Below, in pieces: positions 32,450 through 44,518 of a stretch of DNA of 64,000 nucleotides; within the stretch, counting starts at the first letter, position 1; every line of letters begins with the position of its first letter. The DNA is taken from contig CM075673.1 of assembly GCA_037962975.1 (NCBI GenBank), forward strand, positions 124,019,001 to 124,083,000. The letters run 5' to 3'. A program made the position numbers and the translations under genes. Origin of the DNA: Clitoria ternatea (lineage: Eukaryota; Streptophyta; Magnoliopsida; Fabales; Fabaceae). The notes under the pieces are model-generated. The model worked only from the letters and a program-made list of their open reading frames with translations, did not search any database and was not told where the DNA came from.

Positions 32450-32995
32450 TAAATAGCACAGCAATGACTCCATAAGTTAATGTCATGCAAAATTACTTTT
32501 GCCTACACTATTTCCTGGGTTTATACACGTGCAAAGCACTTCGCCTTGTATTTCCCTTTCCTTTTTATAGCAGTAACCTCATGAGTTAGTGTTGTGCAGA
32601 ATTACTTTTGCCTACACTGTTTTCTAGGTTTATACATGTGCGAAGCACTTCGCCTTGTATTTCCCTTTCCTTTTTATAGTAGTAACCTCATGAGTTAGTG
32701 TCGTGCAGAATTACTTTTCCTACAATGTTTTTTGGGTTTATACATGTGCGAAGCACTTCGCCTTGTATTTCCCTTTCCATTTTACAGCAGTAACCTCATG
32801 AGTTAGTGTCGTGCAGAATTACTTTTGCCTACACTGTTTCCTAGGTTTATACATGTGCGAAGCACTTCGCCTTGTATTTCCCTTTCCTTTTTACAACAGT
32901 GACCTTATAAGTTAGTGTCGTGCAAAATTACTTTTGCCTACACTATTTCTTGGGTTTATACGCGTGTGAAGTACTTCGCCTTGTATTACCTTTTT
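32450..32995 (+). repeat. 109-bp tandem repeat, five copies
   Basis: The phrase CACTTCGCCTTGTATTTCCC and variants recur with TCGCC at 32541, 32650, 32758, 32867 and 32976, that is every 108-109 bp. Each unit also has AGTTAGTGTCGTGCAGAAT and a TTTATACATGTGCGAAG block. Copies are only slightly diverged, so the array is young or homogenised. Confidence 0.92.
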
Positions 32996-33184
32996 CCTTT
33001 TCAAACCCTACTTATCATCGAACTTCCGCCTTAACATTATTTAAGAACGCTTCCTCAATGAACTACGTTACCCTGATTTCTCAAAAGTTCAAGAATACAT
33101 AGAAGCGGAAATCAATTCCTGTCGGGGCCATCTTTATTCCCTTTTCATTTTTGTTCAAATTAATTTCATTCAGTTCTTACGAAA

Positions 33185-33440
33185 AAGAAGGTCAATTTAG
33201 ACGCGACGTCTTATTGATTTTCTTAGTTCTTCCATTGGTCGTTACCCATTTTTCCCTAAAAAGGGGGTTAATTTAGACGAGATGTCTTGTTAATCCTTCC
33301 TAATTTTCAAACCTTTATTTTTGATGAAAGAGGAATTAATTTAGACGAGACGTCTTGATTAGTTCTCTCTCCTTTTCTGTATGTTTTCTTTTGGAAACCC
33401 AGGTTAATTTGGGTGAGACATCCTGCTAATCATGTTTTAA
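33185..33440 (+). repeat. 68-76-bp repeat with GACGTC core, four copies
   Basis: TTTAGACGAGACGTCTTG and variants occur with GACGTC-like cores at 33205, 33281, 33349 and 33417. The intervals are 76, 68 and 68 bp. Flanks are pyrimidine-rich and vary. The core AGACGTCT is palindromic and contains ACGT, the core plant bZIP factors favour. Confidence 0.8.
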
Positions 33441-33775
33441 ACTTTCCCATTTGATTCATTTGTCTACCTCCTTTCAAAAAAACGAGAAAAGAAAAAAATA
33501 AAAAAATAATTTCAGGGCTATTTATGATGTGTATTTTCAATTTTGGTACTGTTTTTAATAGGCATTGTGGGGTGCTAATACCTTCCCCACTCGTAACTGA
33601 CTCCTGAACTTAAAATCTCATTTTTATTAACTAGTGCTTAAATAAAGCTTTTTCCAATGTTTTTCCTAAAGGATAAAATATTGGTGGCGACTCCCTATTT
33701 TCTTTTCGAAAGGATTTCGAAACTGTTTTATTTTTCGAGGGTCAGGCACGCCGCCGTGATCCCAGTCGTGACAGA

Positions 33776-33791
33776 TGGCGACTCCACTGGG
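33776..33791 (+). promoter_or_regulatory. Primer-binding site, tRNA-Arg type (Ogre)
   Basis: TGGCGACTCCACTGGG lies two bases after the LTR end. This tRNA-Arg complement is characteristic of Ogre-type Tat elements. Confidence 0.9.
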
Positions 33792-34747
33792 AAGAACTTA
33801 AGAGAGTCAAGCAAATTGAATTGAAAGCGCATGTTTTTTTATGGCCTGTTACCTTTTTTGTTTCTTCCTTTATTTTATTTTCTATCAGTGTTTGTATGTG
33901 GTTCTAGCTTTAATTGTATTTTGTCATTTATGTACTGTTAATATCTATGTGATTATTAAACCCTAGGGTAGATGACTGTGTGTTATTGTTCTGTGTTTGT
34001 TCTCTGCGCAGGATAGGGTAAGGTACATGTATTGAATGCCCTTTCACATACTACACTCATAATTTGCACATACTTATGAGTGGCGCCCTATACCCGGGCC
34101 CCAAATGAAGCTTAAGTTAGGGGAGGTTGGTAGTGGTATCGTTTGGGATGTACTTCCCATCCGGCGATCGTAAGAACCTCAACTAGAGTTCGACCTTTCA
34201 TGATGTACGCACCTAGTAGATTCCCTACTGTTGTGGTCACATCATGAGTAGGATCTTGGCTCTATTGACCTTTTAGAAGTCTAGTGCAAACCACCCAATG
34301 TGAGAAGTCGCTATTAGACAGGCTATAGGTCCCAAAAAAAGACTTTCAGAAAAACCTGACTTAGGGCACAAAAGGGCAGACTTTACTATACCTTATCTCA
34401 TTCTCGCATTCCCTTTAAATCCAAGTTGATGAATTGCTTACCCGTTCGAAGGATTACTTTATTAAAAAATGACTCACTTTTTCCATAAAAAACTAGTAAT
34501 CCTTTAATGGGTGAACAGCTCCCTCTCTTTTCGTGTACTTCTGAGTCCTGGGTTATAAATCTTCCCAATTGTCAAAGTAAAAATGAAAACAAAAATTCTC
34601 TTCAAGCAAAATACTAATGACATTTGGAAGATCCATGACCCACACGACTTTAGTTTGACACGAGTTTTGCCAACCACTATTTTTCAAGATGATAATGTTT
34701 TCCAATAAATTAATAAGGAAGTAGTGGTTTATAGAACATGACAGTAA
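33792..34747 (+). other. Ogre leader
   Basis: Nearly 1 kb between PBS and ORF1 has no gene or repeat that I can see. Long leaders are usual in Ogre. Confidence 0.6.
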
Positions 34748-36722
34748 TTGATTTTTCTCCTTTCTCTATGTTCTTGTAGGAAGCTGCTTGGAACTTACCG
34801 AGTACCTTCGAGCAATATGGAAATTAACATGAGATCCAATAGTTGTGACACAAATGTTACCAAATTGAGGAAAGTATTGCACATTAAGGCTAAGAGGATC
34901 GACATGGGTAGTCTACAAACAATGGGGAGAAAATTGAGCTTAACACAGAAAATGGCTTTTACAAGAAAGTATGGGAGAGTTCTGAAGCTCTTAGAAGTGG
35001 ACGTGCAAATTGAAGCGATCACTGCCTTAACATAGTTCTACGACCTGCCTCTCAGATGCTTCATATTTAGGGACTTTCAGTTTGCCCCATCTATTGAGGA
35101 ATTCAAACAAATCTTGGGGATGCCTTTGGAAGAACAGATACCTTACCGTCATCTTGATCATCAGGCAACTGTCACTTCCATCGCCCATGTTCTAAAGATC
35201 CATCTAGAAACTTTGAGGGGTGCACAACAGAATAGAAATCAGAGTCCCGGGTTTACTCGAGAATTTCTCGAGAAGCGCATACAGGTCCTGGCAGAAAAGG
35301 AAGATTGGGAAGCCTTTATGGACACTCTAGTTGTTACCATCTATAGTGTTGTCTTGTTCCCCAACATTGACAACTGTGTGGATTATGATGCTATCGCTGT
35401 GTTCCTAGCTCGCAAGCACAGGCTTGAGAATCCTGTCATAGCTGTATTAGTGAATGTGTACCGTATTATGAATTTCTGCCATACACAAGGTGGAAAGAGA
35501 GTTATTTGTTGTCTACCTACTTTGTATGTATGGCTCACGTCTCATACCTTCCACTAAGTCTGTAAGACCGAATGCCCCGTTTCTGATCTAAAACTGTGCC
35601 AAATAGCAATAAAGAACGGGCGTGAGTGGGCCAATCACCTTGTAGGGCTCACGGCTGAGAAAGTCAGATGGTATCCTCAATGGCTGGAAGTAGAGTCGAT
35701 CATTCATCACTGTAGGGATTACCCAAATGTTCCCCTTATTGGTACACAAGGATGCATCAACTATAATCCCATCATAGCCAAGCGTCAGCTAGCTTATCTT
35801 TTGCTTGGACTACCCGATGAAGAGTCGATCACTCCTCTCATCTTGTATTACTCGAAGGAAAGTTATGCCTCTACCACCGGAAAGAAAAAGAATTAGGGGC
35901 TCGAAGCCATGCTGTGAGAGAAGAATATCATGAATGGATCTTGAATAGGGTCTCAATTGTTAAATTACCCTTAAGAAGTCCCTCTTATCTCCCGCGAGCA
36001 CTCCTGTTCCACCACTTATTGTGGAAGATAAAGCAACCAAGGCGCTAAAGACCAAAATAGAAGAGTTGACTACCTTAGAACAAGAAGCTAGAGGCAGACT
36101 TTTTAAGATGCCAACAAGAATACACCCTTCAGAAAAGGGAGAACTTGGAGAACAAGCAAACCATTGAAGAGATTGGAAAAAATGAAAGGTTGAAGAAGAC
36201 TACATGATGAAACAAGACCAATGTCTTCGAGCGGCCAACTCCCAGTTGAAAATAAAAGGCAGATAGAGTGACACCATCTTGGCTAAAAAACATCTTCTCA
36301 AGGATATGTTGGCGCGGTCCAAAGAGAATGAACGAAGCGTCATAGTGCAAAAGAAACTTCTGTAGTCACAAGTCTACAAATTGGAACAACAGCTTGGCGA
36401 AGTAGTGAAGGCTTACGAGCAGGAGATAAATGGAGAGTGACAACGCGCCATGAGCATAGAGCAAGATTCTCAAGAGGCCATACGCCTCTTGGAAGCTGAG
36501 ATGGCATGACAAGATGAAACTGTTTGATCATGGATGGGTCATTTTTCCAGCTTGGCATACCTAGCTAATGGGGCTCTAAAAGACCTCCCGCTCTTATTAA
36601 AACAAGATGAAGAAATGGCTAATCCTCTCACTACTCCTAAAAAAATTACAATATTCTTAGGTTACTGTAAGGAACGAATTTGTAAAATGAGGGCCATGAT
36701 TGCCCAAGCCAGAAACGTTTGA
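34748..36722 (+). pseudogene. Ogre ORF1 (extra ORF upstream of gag), degraded
   Basis: Ogre elements carry an additional ORF before gag whose role is unknown. The frame is traceable from 34748 to 35895 with TAG at 35033 and TAA at 35555. Blocks include FRDFQFAPSIEEFKQILGMP, EWANHLVGLTAEKVRWYP and RQLAYLLLGLPDE, which I recognise from plant proteins of the DUF7745 type. From about 35900 to 36722 the sequence is a decayed Lys/Glu-rich coiled-coil region, ending in the short intact stretch 36534-36722 (KERICKMRAMIAQARNV). The true start is not certain, because the first methionine may lie inside the former ORF. Confidence 0.75.
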
Positions 36723-36996
36723 TTCATTTTCCTGCATTGTAACCGAGTCCTTTTTGGTAGTAATGTACCTTTTGTGGAAGTTCAAAATGATGGATTCTTT
36801 TGTCTTCACATCTATCTCATGTTGATTTCCATTTATCGCTTTACTTAGTACTTTTGAACGAGATATTCTGAGGAACAATCAGAGGATACACACTAAGTTC
36901 CAGATTTGCATCCCACACAATTTTGCTTTATTTTTTCTTACTAATTTTGTTATTTACTTATTTTTCTGACAAATTATTGCATTCCTCCCTTCAGAC

Positions 36997-38118
36997 GTGA
37001 CGGGTAAGCATTCCTATAGAACCAGGCTCCAAGAGAGACTCATGGCAGAAATAGAGCAAGAGAACGAAAATCTTAGTGCTGAAGTCAACCAGCTAAAGGA
37101 GCAAATGGATGCAATGGCCAAACTTTTAGAGAAAAGAATCACTGAAAGGGGCTCCTCCGCATGTATTGAGGATGCTCAACAACAACTGCCTACCCCCACA
37201 CTATTCTCCTGATCCGCCGAGAACACAAATCCCCAACCCCACTGTGCCTCCTCTCACCATCAATATTGGGAAACCAAACCCAATTGTCCAATCCCAAATA
37301 GATCATGGCATAATTTCTGCACATCAACATACTTTCATCGATTCAGACGGCAACCCGATACCGTTCCCAACATATGGCTTACCACCGGGGTACTTCCCTC
37401 CGCTCCACACTAATCTGCAAGATATCCCTGACCACCAAGAAGCAATCCCTCACCCTACTCAGCCAAATATACCCCCTTTCCATGGGATACAAACTAGCCA
37501 AGCCCAAACTCAAGTCATCCAAGCTCAAGCTACCATCCGACCTCAGATCTCCACGTTGAATGCCGACTTGACAAGTCTACTGCATGTGGCTGCGCCCTTT
37601 CACCAGTCTTATGGACAGACACTGGGGCATACAAACCCTTATGTCACCACTGGTCCAGGTGCCACTACTGCCTCTCAAGATGGAATGATAGAAATCCTTG
37701 AAAGACGATTAAGGGCAATGGAAGGGACAGAAGGGTTCGGGTTGGGGAATGCCGCAAAACTCTACTTAACCCCAGATGTTGTCATTCCCCCCAAATTCAA
37801 AGTGCCTAACTTCGACAAGTATCGGGGATTAACTTTCCCAAAGAACCACCTCACCTTGTATTGTCAGAAGATGGCATCACACGCGTCCAATGACCCGTTA
37901 CTGATCCATTATTTTCAGGACAACCTAGCTGTGGCTGCCCTTACCTGGTACACCCATCTTGAACGATCTCGTATACGTTACTGGAAAGATCTGGCGGATG
38001 CTTTCATGAGGTAATACAAATACAATCTAGACATGACACCAGACAGAGTACAGTTACAAAATATGATGAAGAAAGAAAGCGAGACATTTAAAGAATATAC
38101 GTAACGTTGGCATGAGGT
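36997..38118 (+). pseudogene. Ogre gag, 5' part
   Basis: This has a coiled-coil start (EQENENLSAEVNQLKEQMDAM), a long Pro/Gln/His-rich middle, then the capsid block with PPKFKVPNFDKYRGLTFPKNHL and ALTWYTHLERSRIRYWKDLADAFM. The frame shifts from 1 to 2 near 37195. TAA at 38012 and another at 38102 both sit where Gln is expected. Element F splits it at 38119-38123, and gag resumes at 49796. Confidence 0.85.
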
Positions 38119-38123
38119 CGCTG

Positions 38124-40898
38124 TGTAACATCCCTATTATTTAATTAATGGCAAGATTAATATTAAATGCTAATTGAGAATTAATTTAAAATAAAAGAAA
38201 ACTTGATGCTGATGGAAATGATTGGATATGACACATGATTGGATGGTGGCCCCATTTGCACGTTTCCCATCCGCTCACTCTCTGCCTTTTTCTCTTCGCC
38301 CATGTGTTGAAGATAAACCACCCTTCATTCTCTCAAATTCCTACCAGACTTTTCTTCTTCTCCTTCTACTTCTCTTTTTCTTCTCTGTTTCCCTTCCTCC
38401 CCATCAATGTGCGACTGTGGTGTTGTGGAGGACTCGAAGTTCCCCACTGTTGGCAAGGAGCGATCGTTCAGAGGAGGAGCAGCTACCAGTTTCTCCAAGC
38501 TGTGTGTGGTGTTCGTCTGGATCTGAAAGTTGTCGAGCGAGAGAGACTGAGGGAACGAGCAGAGCATGGGTCAACACTAAAAATCGAGGAGCTTCTTCAT
38601 CTTTCCAGTAGGTAAGGGGCGCTTTACATCTCAAATGCATAGTTATGGATGGATCCCTGGTGAAAGTACTGCATTTTGTGTTTATGGTTGTGAATATGTT
38701 GATTGTATGAATCATATGATGATAACTTTCGAATACCGGGTGTGTGTGTGTGTTAGCTGAGTCACGTAAGGTTATATCCTTCTCCGTCCATGAGATGTGT
38801 GTTAGTAAACATGTGAATGTATGAAAATGTACTGGATCTGTATTGGCCGAGTGCATGCGTTAAGAGTTTGTTATGCTAAGTCCCGTGTGTAGTTTAACAC
38901 TTAACAGCATGTGGTATATGTTATTGATATTGCTAATACCGAGTGTATATTGTGGGACTGTTGGTTGATTCCTGTGTAGATTTTTTATATTAGAAAGCAT
39001 GAAACCGTGTTGTTGCGAATAATGGTATGATTACCGAGTACTTGTACTGAGAAGCCGAGGGTAAATCCCTGATTGATATCTTATGATTGTATGCATGTAA
39101 ATGCTAGGATGAATCTGATGGGATTTCATAATGAATACATGAGATGCATGTGTTATGTGGTTTTACCGAGTGAATGCCACTGTTGTGCTAATGAATATGT
39201 ATGGAAAAATAATAAAAGACCTTGGGTTGGACTCAAGGCAATACCGAGTGAAACACTCGTGTACTAGCGTTGGACGCTTGGTGAAAGTCCTTGGGTTGCA
39301 CTCAAGGCAAGCTTACCGAGTTGGACTCGGGGCTGCCCGTAACACTCCCGTTGTCGCTTAGAGCGATTGTGTTACGTGTGAGGGCAAACGGTTTGGTACC
39401 AGTAAAATGGTCGGATCAGCTTGGAGCTGAGAAAAAGGCTTGGAGCCTATGTTGCAACATAAAAATTAATAAAAACTGATCGGATCCGACTGAAATTAAT
39501 GTGTGTACACTTATACTATTGATGAGCTCAATGTGGTTATATACGTATGTATGGGGAATATCAATATGAGCAATATGGCTGTGTATTACTGATTAATATG
39601 GCTGTGTGTTATCTGAATAAATTCCGATTGTATGATACTGTGTGTGGATATATCAAATGACAGTGCATGTGATAGATTGATTGAGAGATAATACTGTGTA
39701 GTGGAAAGCTAGAGGATTTTCCGAGTCATTACTATCATTTTATATGTAAAAGCTCACCCCTATTGTGGCCATATTTCGGTGGATGTTGCTCGGAATGAGG
39801 AATGATGGGAGAGCACCAATTGCTGGGAAGTGCATTGTACAGTGGAAGTGTACATGTATATATATATTGTATAGATGGTTTTTGTATAGCCTTGGCCGGC
39901 TCTTAGTTTAACGTTCTGTTTTTAATGTGTAGGATTTGAACTCTCTCGGTATTGAGAGTAAAACTAAACATATTTCAATATATATATAATGCTATGTGTT
40001 TTATCTTGTTCAGTAGGTAATGATATAGGTGAATGTCTAAGTGGTGTACATCTATATTCTACCAAATGAATAATGCTTGCGTGATTCCGAGTAAGGGAGA
40101 GCTAAGGTAAATTCGAGTGAGGTGAGATATGAGACCCTCTTCCGAATGAAGAAGGGTTGGGCTAATTCCGAGTGAGTTATGCTCATTAAAGGACTATTTC
40201 CCTAGGAGGATCAATTGAAGGGTGTTATGTGAGAAATCCCTTTAATAAGCCTATTCCGTGTGGATAAGGCCATGATATCCCGAGTGAGTAAAGTCATGTA
40301 ATTCCGAGTGGGAATTGACTTAAAAACTTCCCGAGTAAGAACTTATTAGAATTTCCCGAGTGAAGAGAAACTAGAGTATTCTGAGTGAACGAAGCTATGA
40401 AATCCTTAAGCGAGACTTGATCTTGTAGAGTTCTCAAGGTAAGAGAGATCAAATATGCCGATTGAAAAATATGTGAAACATTTTCGAGTGATACGAGACT
40501 GTGGAAAATATTCCGAGCGAGGAAAACTTATAGATCCCGAGTGTAATGGCCGAGGGAATAATTCCCGAGTAAACTTAGGTTCAAATTCTGAGTGATAAGG
40601 TTACCGGGTGAACTTAGGTTCAGATTCCGAGTGATGAGGATACCGAGTGGACTTGAGTTCAGATTCTGAGTGGTCGAATTATCCGAGTGCCTTGTTCACT
40701 TGGGCGAGTAAGGTTTCGCTCCAACGATTATTGTTCGCTTAGGCGCTTTCTTTCGATGGCTATTATTTAATCGATATTACCCAATTCTTCCTTTCTTTGG
40801 TCGGATTCCTGTTCCGATTTCCCCTGTTAGCCGTTTGGAATTTTTGGGAAAATTTTTCCCTTGTCTCAGATTTTATTTAATTTAGTTTGGATGTTTCA
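38124..40898 (+). repeat. Element F 5' LTR
   Basis: It starts TGTAACATCCC and ends GATGTTTCA. The inner 800 bp (about 40080-40720) is crowded with CCGAGTGA words. Some short ORFs in the first 500 bp recur in the 3' LTR, but only because the sequence is repeated. Confidence 0.92.
40080..40720 (+). repeat. Dispersed CCGAGTGA motif array in F LTR
   Basis: About 20 copies of CCGAGTGA or one-base variants (CCGAGTAA, CTGAGTGA, CCGAGCGA, CCGGGTGA) occur at irregular gaps of about 20-45 bp with unrelated spacers. More lie at 39160-39320. The 3' LTR has the same array at about 48950-49570. Confidence 0.8.
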
Positions 40899-40901
40899 TT
40901 T

Positions 40902-40913
40902 TGGTATCAGAGC
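40902..40913 (+). promoter_or_regulatory. Primer-binding site of F, tRNA-Met type
   Basis: TGGTATCAGAGC lies three bases after the LTR end. Confidence 0.9.
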
Positions 40914-41224
40914 GGACTTAAAAGGTCCAAGGCCAAGGTATGCTTACTCTTAGTAAGCGGTTGTGTGCATTATGACCGAGTGTCATAATTATTTACAGCA
41001 TCTGATGGATTTGATCCATGTTTAAGCACAATTTGAGTGGCCATATGCCTATGAGGTGTTGTTTTGGGGGTAGAAGATTGTTCCTACCTTGGTCTGATTA
41101 ATTATATGACTTAAGGATTATATAATAATGTGTTATAATTGTTGAATGTTGGATTGAAGTCCGATCGGTAGTGGGTAATTCTGTAAACTTATCCTTGAAA
41201 AGGGTGTTAATTTCAGGATAAGTC

Positions 41225-42217
41225 ATGGCAAATTGTCACAGCATGGAAGCCATAGCCACGGCATTCCAGCGTTTCGCTGACATATTCGAGAGGCAGAGCC
41301 AGCCTCGAATTGATGATGACCAAGGGTTGGACCGCTTCCTGAAAAGGAAGCCTAGTGAGTTTGAAGGAGGATTCAATCCCGAATCGGCTTATTCATGGAT
41401 TCAGGATTTAGAAAGGATCTTTGGTGGCCTTCAATGTACCGAGGCCCAGAAAGTGGACTATGCTGTATATATGCTGCAAGCTGAAGCCGAGTGTTGGTGG
41501 AAGATCACCAAGGCCCGATTGACTGATGCAGGTACCCAGTTAATCTGGGAGAATTTTAAAGCATGTTTTCTAGAGAAATACTTTCCTGACACGGTGAGGA
41601 GTCGGAAAGAGTTGGAATTCATGGAACTAAAGCAGGGTTCTATGATTATTGAGGAATACGCTGCTAAATTCGAAGCACTGTACCTGTTCTATCCTCCATT
41701 TCAGCAACCCGGAACCAAGGGTTCCAAGTGCATTAAGTTCGAAAGCGGATTGAGGCCCAAGATTAAGAGAGCCTTCAGACACCAGGAGATTCGGAATTTT
41801 CCAGTGTTGGTGAACAAATGTAGAATTTTTGAAGAAGACGATAATGTCCACCCGGGCCAGAACAGCAGGACCGACACGTCCTTGAAGCCACAGCAGCCTT
41901 GCTTCAAGAAACCGGGCAATATTGGAAGAGGTGGACCCTCCTCTAAATATTGAGGACGGGGAAACCGTGGTGGTCGTTTTGGAGGTCGTCCTGGGAATGG
42001 TAAGTGCTTTAGATGTGGTGGTGACCACTTTGCCCGAGAGTGTGATGTTGGAAGAGATGTTGTATGCTTCCATTGTAATGAAAAAGGGAACGTACGCCCC
42101 GACTGCCCTCAGCTGCAACAAGCCAATCCAAACGTACAGCGTGGAGGTTTCTGAGGAAGAGGTCACGGAATCGGCGGCCAAGGGAATGGTGGCCGAGACA
42201 ATGGAACTCGGGGAAAC
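41225..42217 (+). pseudogene. gag: Element F gag with two zinc knuckles, two stops
   Basis: The ATG at 41225 begins a Gag with FLKRKPSEFEGGFNPESAYSW, AECWWKITKARL and FLEKYFPDTVRSRKELEF, typical of chromoviral Gag. The frame meets TGA at 41951-41953, then continues with the knuckles CFRCGGDHFAREC and CFHCNEKGNVRPDC and a Gly-rich tail. A second TGA lies at 42152-42154. Both TGAs stand where CGA (Arg) is expected in a GRG-type context. There is no frameshift, so the whole region shares a frame with pol. Confidence 0.9.
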
Positions 42218-44518
42218 ATGATGTTTTCTCCGAATAACCGAGAGAGGAATACTGAGCAACCAGCTGCAGGACGGGTTTATGTAATCAATGCCGAGGAAGC
42301 TGCACAAGCTAATGACTTAGTGCAAAGTAATTGCTCACTCGGTAGTCATACTCTTGATGTAGTTTTTGATTCTGGAGCTACCCACTCCTTTATAGCTGAT
42401 GATTGTGTGAGACTTTTGAGGTTGCTGACTGCGTATATGGATCGGACTTTGGAGGTATCCAATCCGACCGGTGTTAAAGTGTTGACATCGATGATGTGCA
42501 AAGACGTAACCTTTACGTTGGGCGATCAGAGTTTTACCTTTGATTTAGTATGTGTGCCTCTGAAAGACCTCGACATCGTACTTGGCATGGATTGGCTTTC
42601 AGCCAATAAGGTGCTGGTGGATTGCCAAAGCCGAAGGGTGATTTTTTCGAGACAAATCCATAATGATTACACAGTGCAAGGTATAGCCCAGTTATTTGTG
42701 ATGCTTTGTTTGACCGAGGGTGAGAATAGAATTCGAGTGCATGATATTCCGATTGTTTGTGATTTTCTTGAGGTGTTTCCGGATGATGTGCCGGGTGTCC
42801 CTCCAAATAGAGAAGTTGAATTCTCTATTGACTTAATCCCTAGAGCCGAGCCAATCTCCAGTGCTCCTTATAGGATGTCTCTGATTGAATTAGCTGAGTT
42901 GAAGAAACAAGTTGACGAGTTGCTCGGTAAACAGTTCATTCGACCGAGTGTATCACCGTGGGGTGCACCAGTGTTACTCGTCAAGAAGAAGGATGGCAAC
43001 ATAAGGTTATGTATAGACTACCGACAGCTAAACAAGCTTACGATCAAGAACCGGTACCCATTACCTAGGATTGATGATTTAATTGATCAGCTGCGGGGTG
43101 CTTCAGTCTTCTCAAAAATCGATTTACGGTCGGGATACCACCAGATCCGGGTGAAGGACTCGGATATTCCCAAGACCGCGTTTAGGACTTGGTATGGTCA
43201 TTACGAGTATGTAGTAATGACATTCGGCGTGACAAATGCCCCTGCTGTATTCATGAATTACATGAACAACATTTTCCATCCATACTTGGACCGATTCGTG
43301 GTCGTTTTTATCGATGATATCTTGGTTTATTCTAAAACCCCTGAGGAGCATGAGGAACATCTCCGATCGGTACTCCAAATATTGAAAGAGAAACAACTGT
43401 TTGCGAAACTTTTGAAGTGTGACTTCTGGATGGATAGGATCCATTTTCTTGGGCATGTAATTTCTAAGGAAGGTGTCTCGGTAGATCCTTCCAAGGTGGA
43501 AGCTGTAATGGCGTGGGAGAGGCCTAAGTCGGTCTCGAAGATTAGAAGCTTCATGGGTCTGGTTGGTTATTATAGAAGGTTTATTGAGGGGTTCTCTAAG
43601 CTTGCTCTGCCCCTGACCAAGTTAACTCAGAAGAATGTTCCTTTCGTGTGGAGTTCTGAGTGTGAGAAAAGTTTCCGAGAGCTAAAGACTAAGTTGACAA
43701 CGGCTCCAGTGTTGGCATTGCCAAATTTGCAAGAAAGCTTTGTAGTTTACTGTGATGCATCCGGACTCGGTCTCGGATGTGTGCTGATGCAGAAGAACCG
43801 AGTGATAGCTTATGCCTCTCGTCAATTGAGGCCACACGAGCAGCACTATCTGACTCACGACTTGGAGTTGGCAGCTGTTGTCTTCGCATTGAAAATATGG
43901 AGACATTACTTGTATGGCTCCAAATTTGAGGTTTATAGTGACCACAAAAGCCTCAAATATTTATTCAATCAGAAAGAGCTAAACATGAGGCAAAGGAGGT
44001 GGACGGAATTCTTAAAAGATTACAACTTCGAGTTGAAGTATCATCCGGGTAAGGCGAATGTTATGGCCGACGCCTTGAGTCGGAAGTCGATTCATGTGGC
44101 AACAATGATGGTGAAAGAAATGGAATTAATTGAACAATTCCGAGACATGAACTTACATATAGATGTCTCTTCGTCTCAGAAGGTAACGCTCGGAATATTG
44201 AAGATAGCTAGTGAGTTTCTGAAGCTAGTGTATGAGAAGCAAAGATCGGATTCCTACTTAGCTAAGATGAAAGAGACTCAGGCTAAGGGCAAGGATCTGT
44301 CCTTAACCGAGGGCTCGGATGGAATTTTTCAGGTGAAGGATAGGATATATGTGTCGGGTGCTGGCGAATTGAGGAAGATGGTGCTCGATGAAGCCCACAA
44401 GAGCCTGTTAAGCATCCACACGGGCACTACAAAGATGTACCAAGACTTGAGGATGCACTTCTGGTGGCCCGGATTGAAGAGAGACGTGGTTGACTATGTG
44501 GCTCGGTGTATCATTTGA
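42218..44518 (+). pseudogene. pol: Element F protease, RT, RNase H, integrase zinc domain
   Basis: Protease: VVFDSGATHSF, then LDIVLGMDWLS. RT: VKKKDGNIRLCIDYRQLN, FSKIDLRSGYHQI and the catalytic FIDDILVYSK. RNase H: VYCDASGLGLGCVLMQ, the HDLELAAVVFAL helix, YSDHKSLKYLF and the VMADALSRK end. The integrase zinc domain follows with HTGTTKMYQDLR. The frame stops with TGA at 44516-44518, exactly where the second cysteine of the zinc site should be. It is one uninterrupted 766-codon frame, the longest in the window. The ATG at 42218 is internal to a longer polyprotein, not a true start. Confidence 0.93.

Larger units (their letters stand above)
32007..33773 (+). repeat. Ogre/Tat 5' LTR, 3' portion
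   Basis: It ends CCCAGTCGTGACA, two bases before the PBS. It contains two tandem-repeat blocks (32450-32995 and 33185-33440) and no ORF. Together with 29898-30441 it would make an LTR of about 2.3 kb, within the large size usual for Ogre-type LTRs. The other LTR is not in the window, so only this end is firm. Confidence 0.75.

Noticed and set aside
38222..38856. ORFs on both strands in the F 5' LTR, repeated at 47083-47719
   Set aside because: They recur only because the LTR recurs; several frames are open at once, and there is no domain.
41627..42307. Minus-strand ORF of 226 codons
   Set aside because: It is the antisense shadow of F gag, whose Gly/Arg-rich codons leave the opposite strand open.
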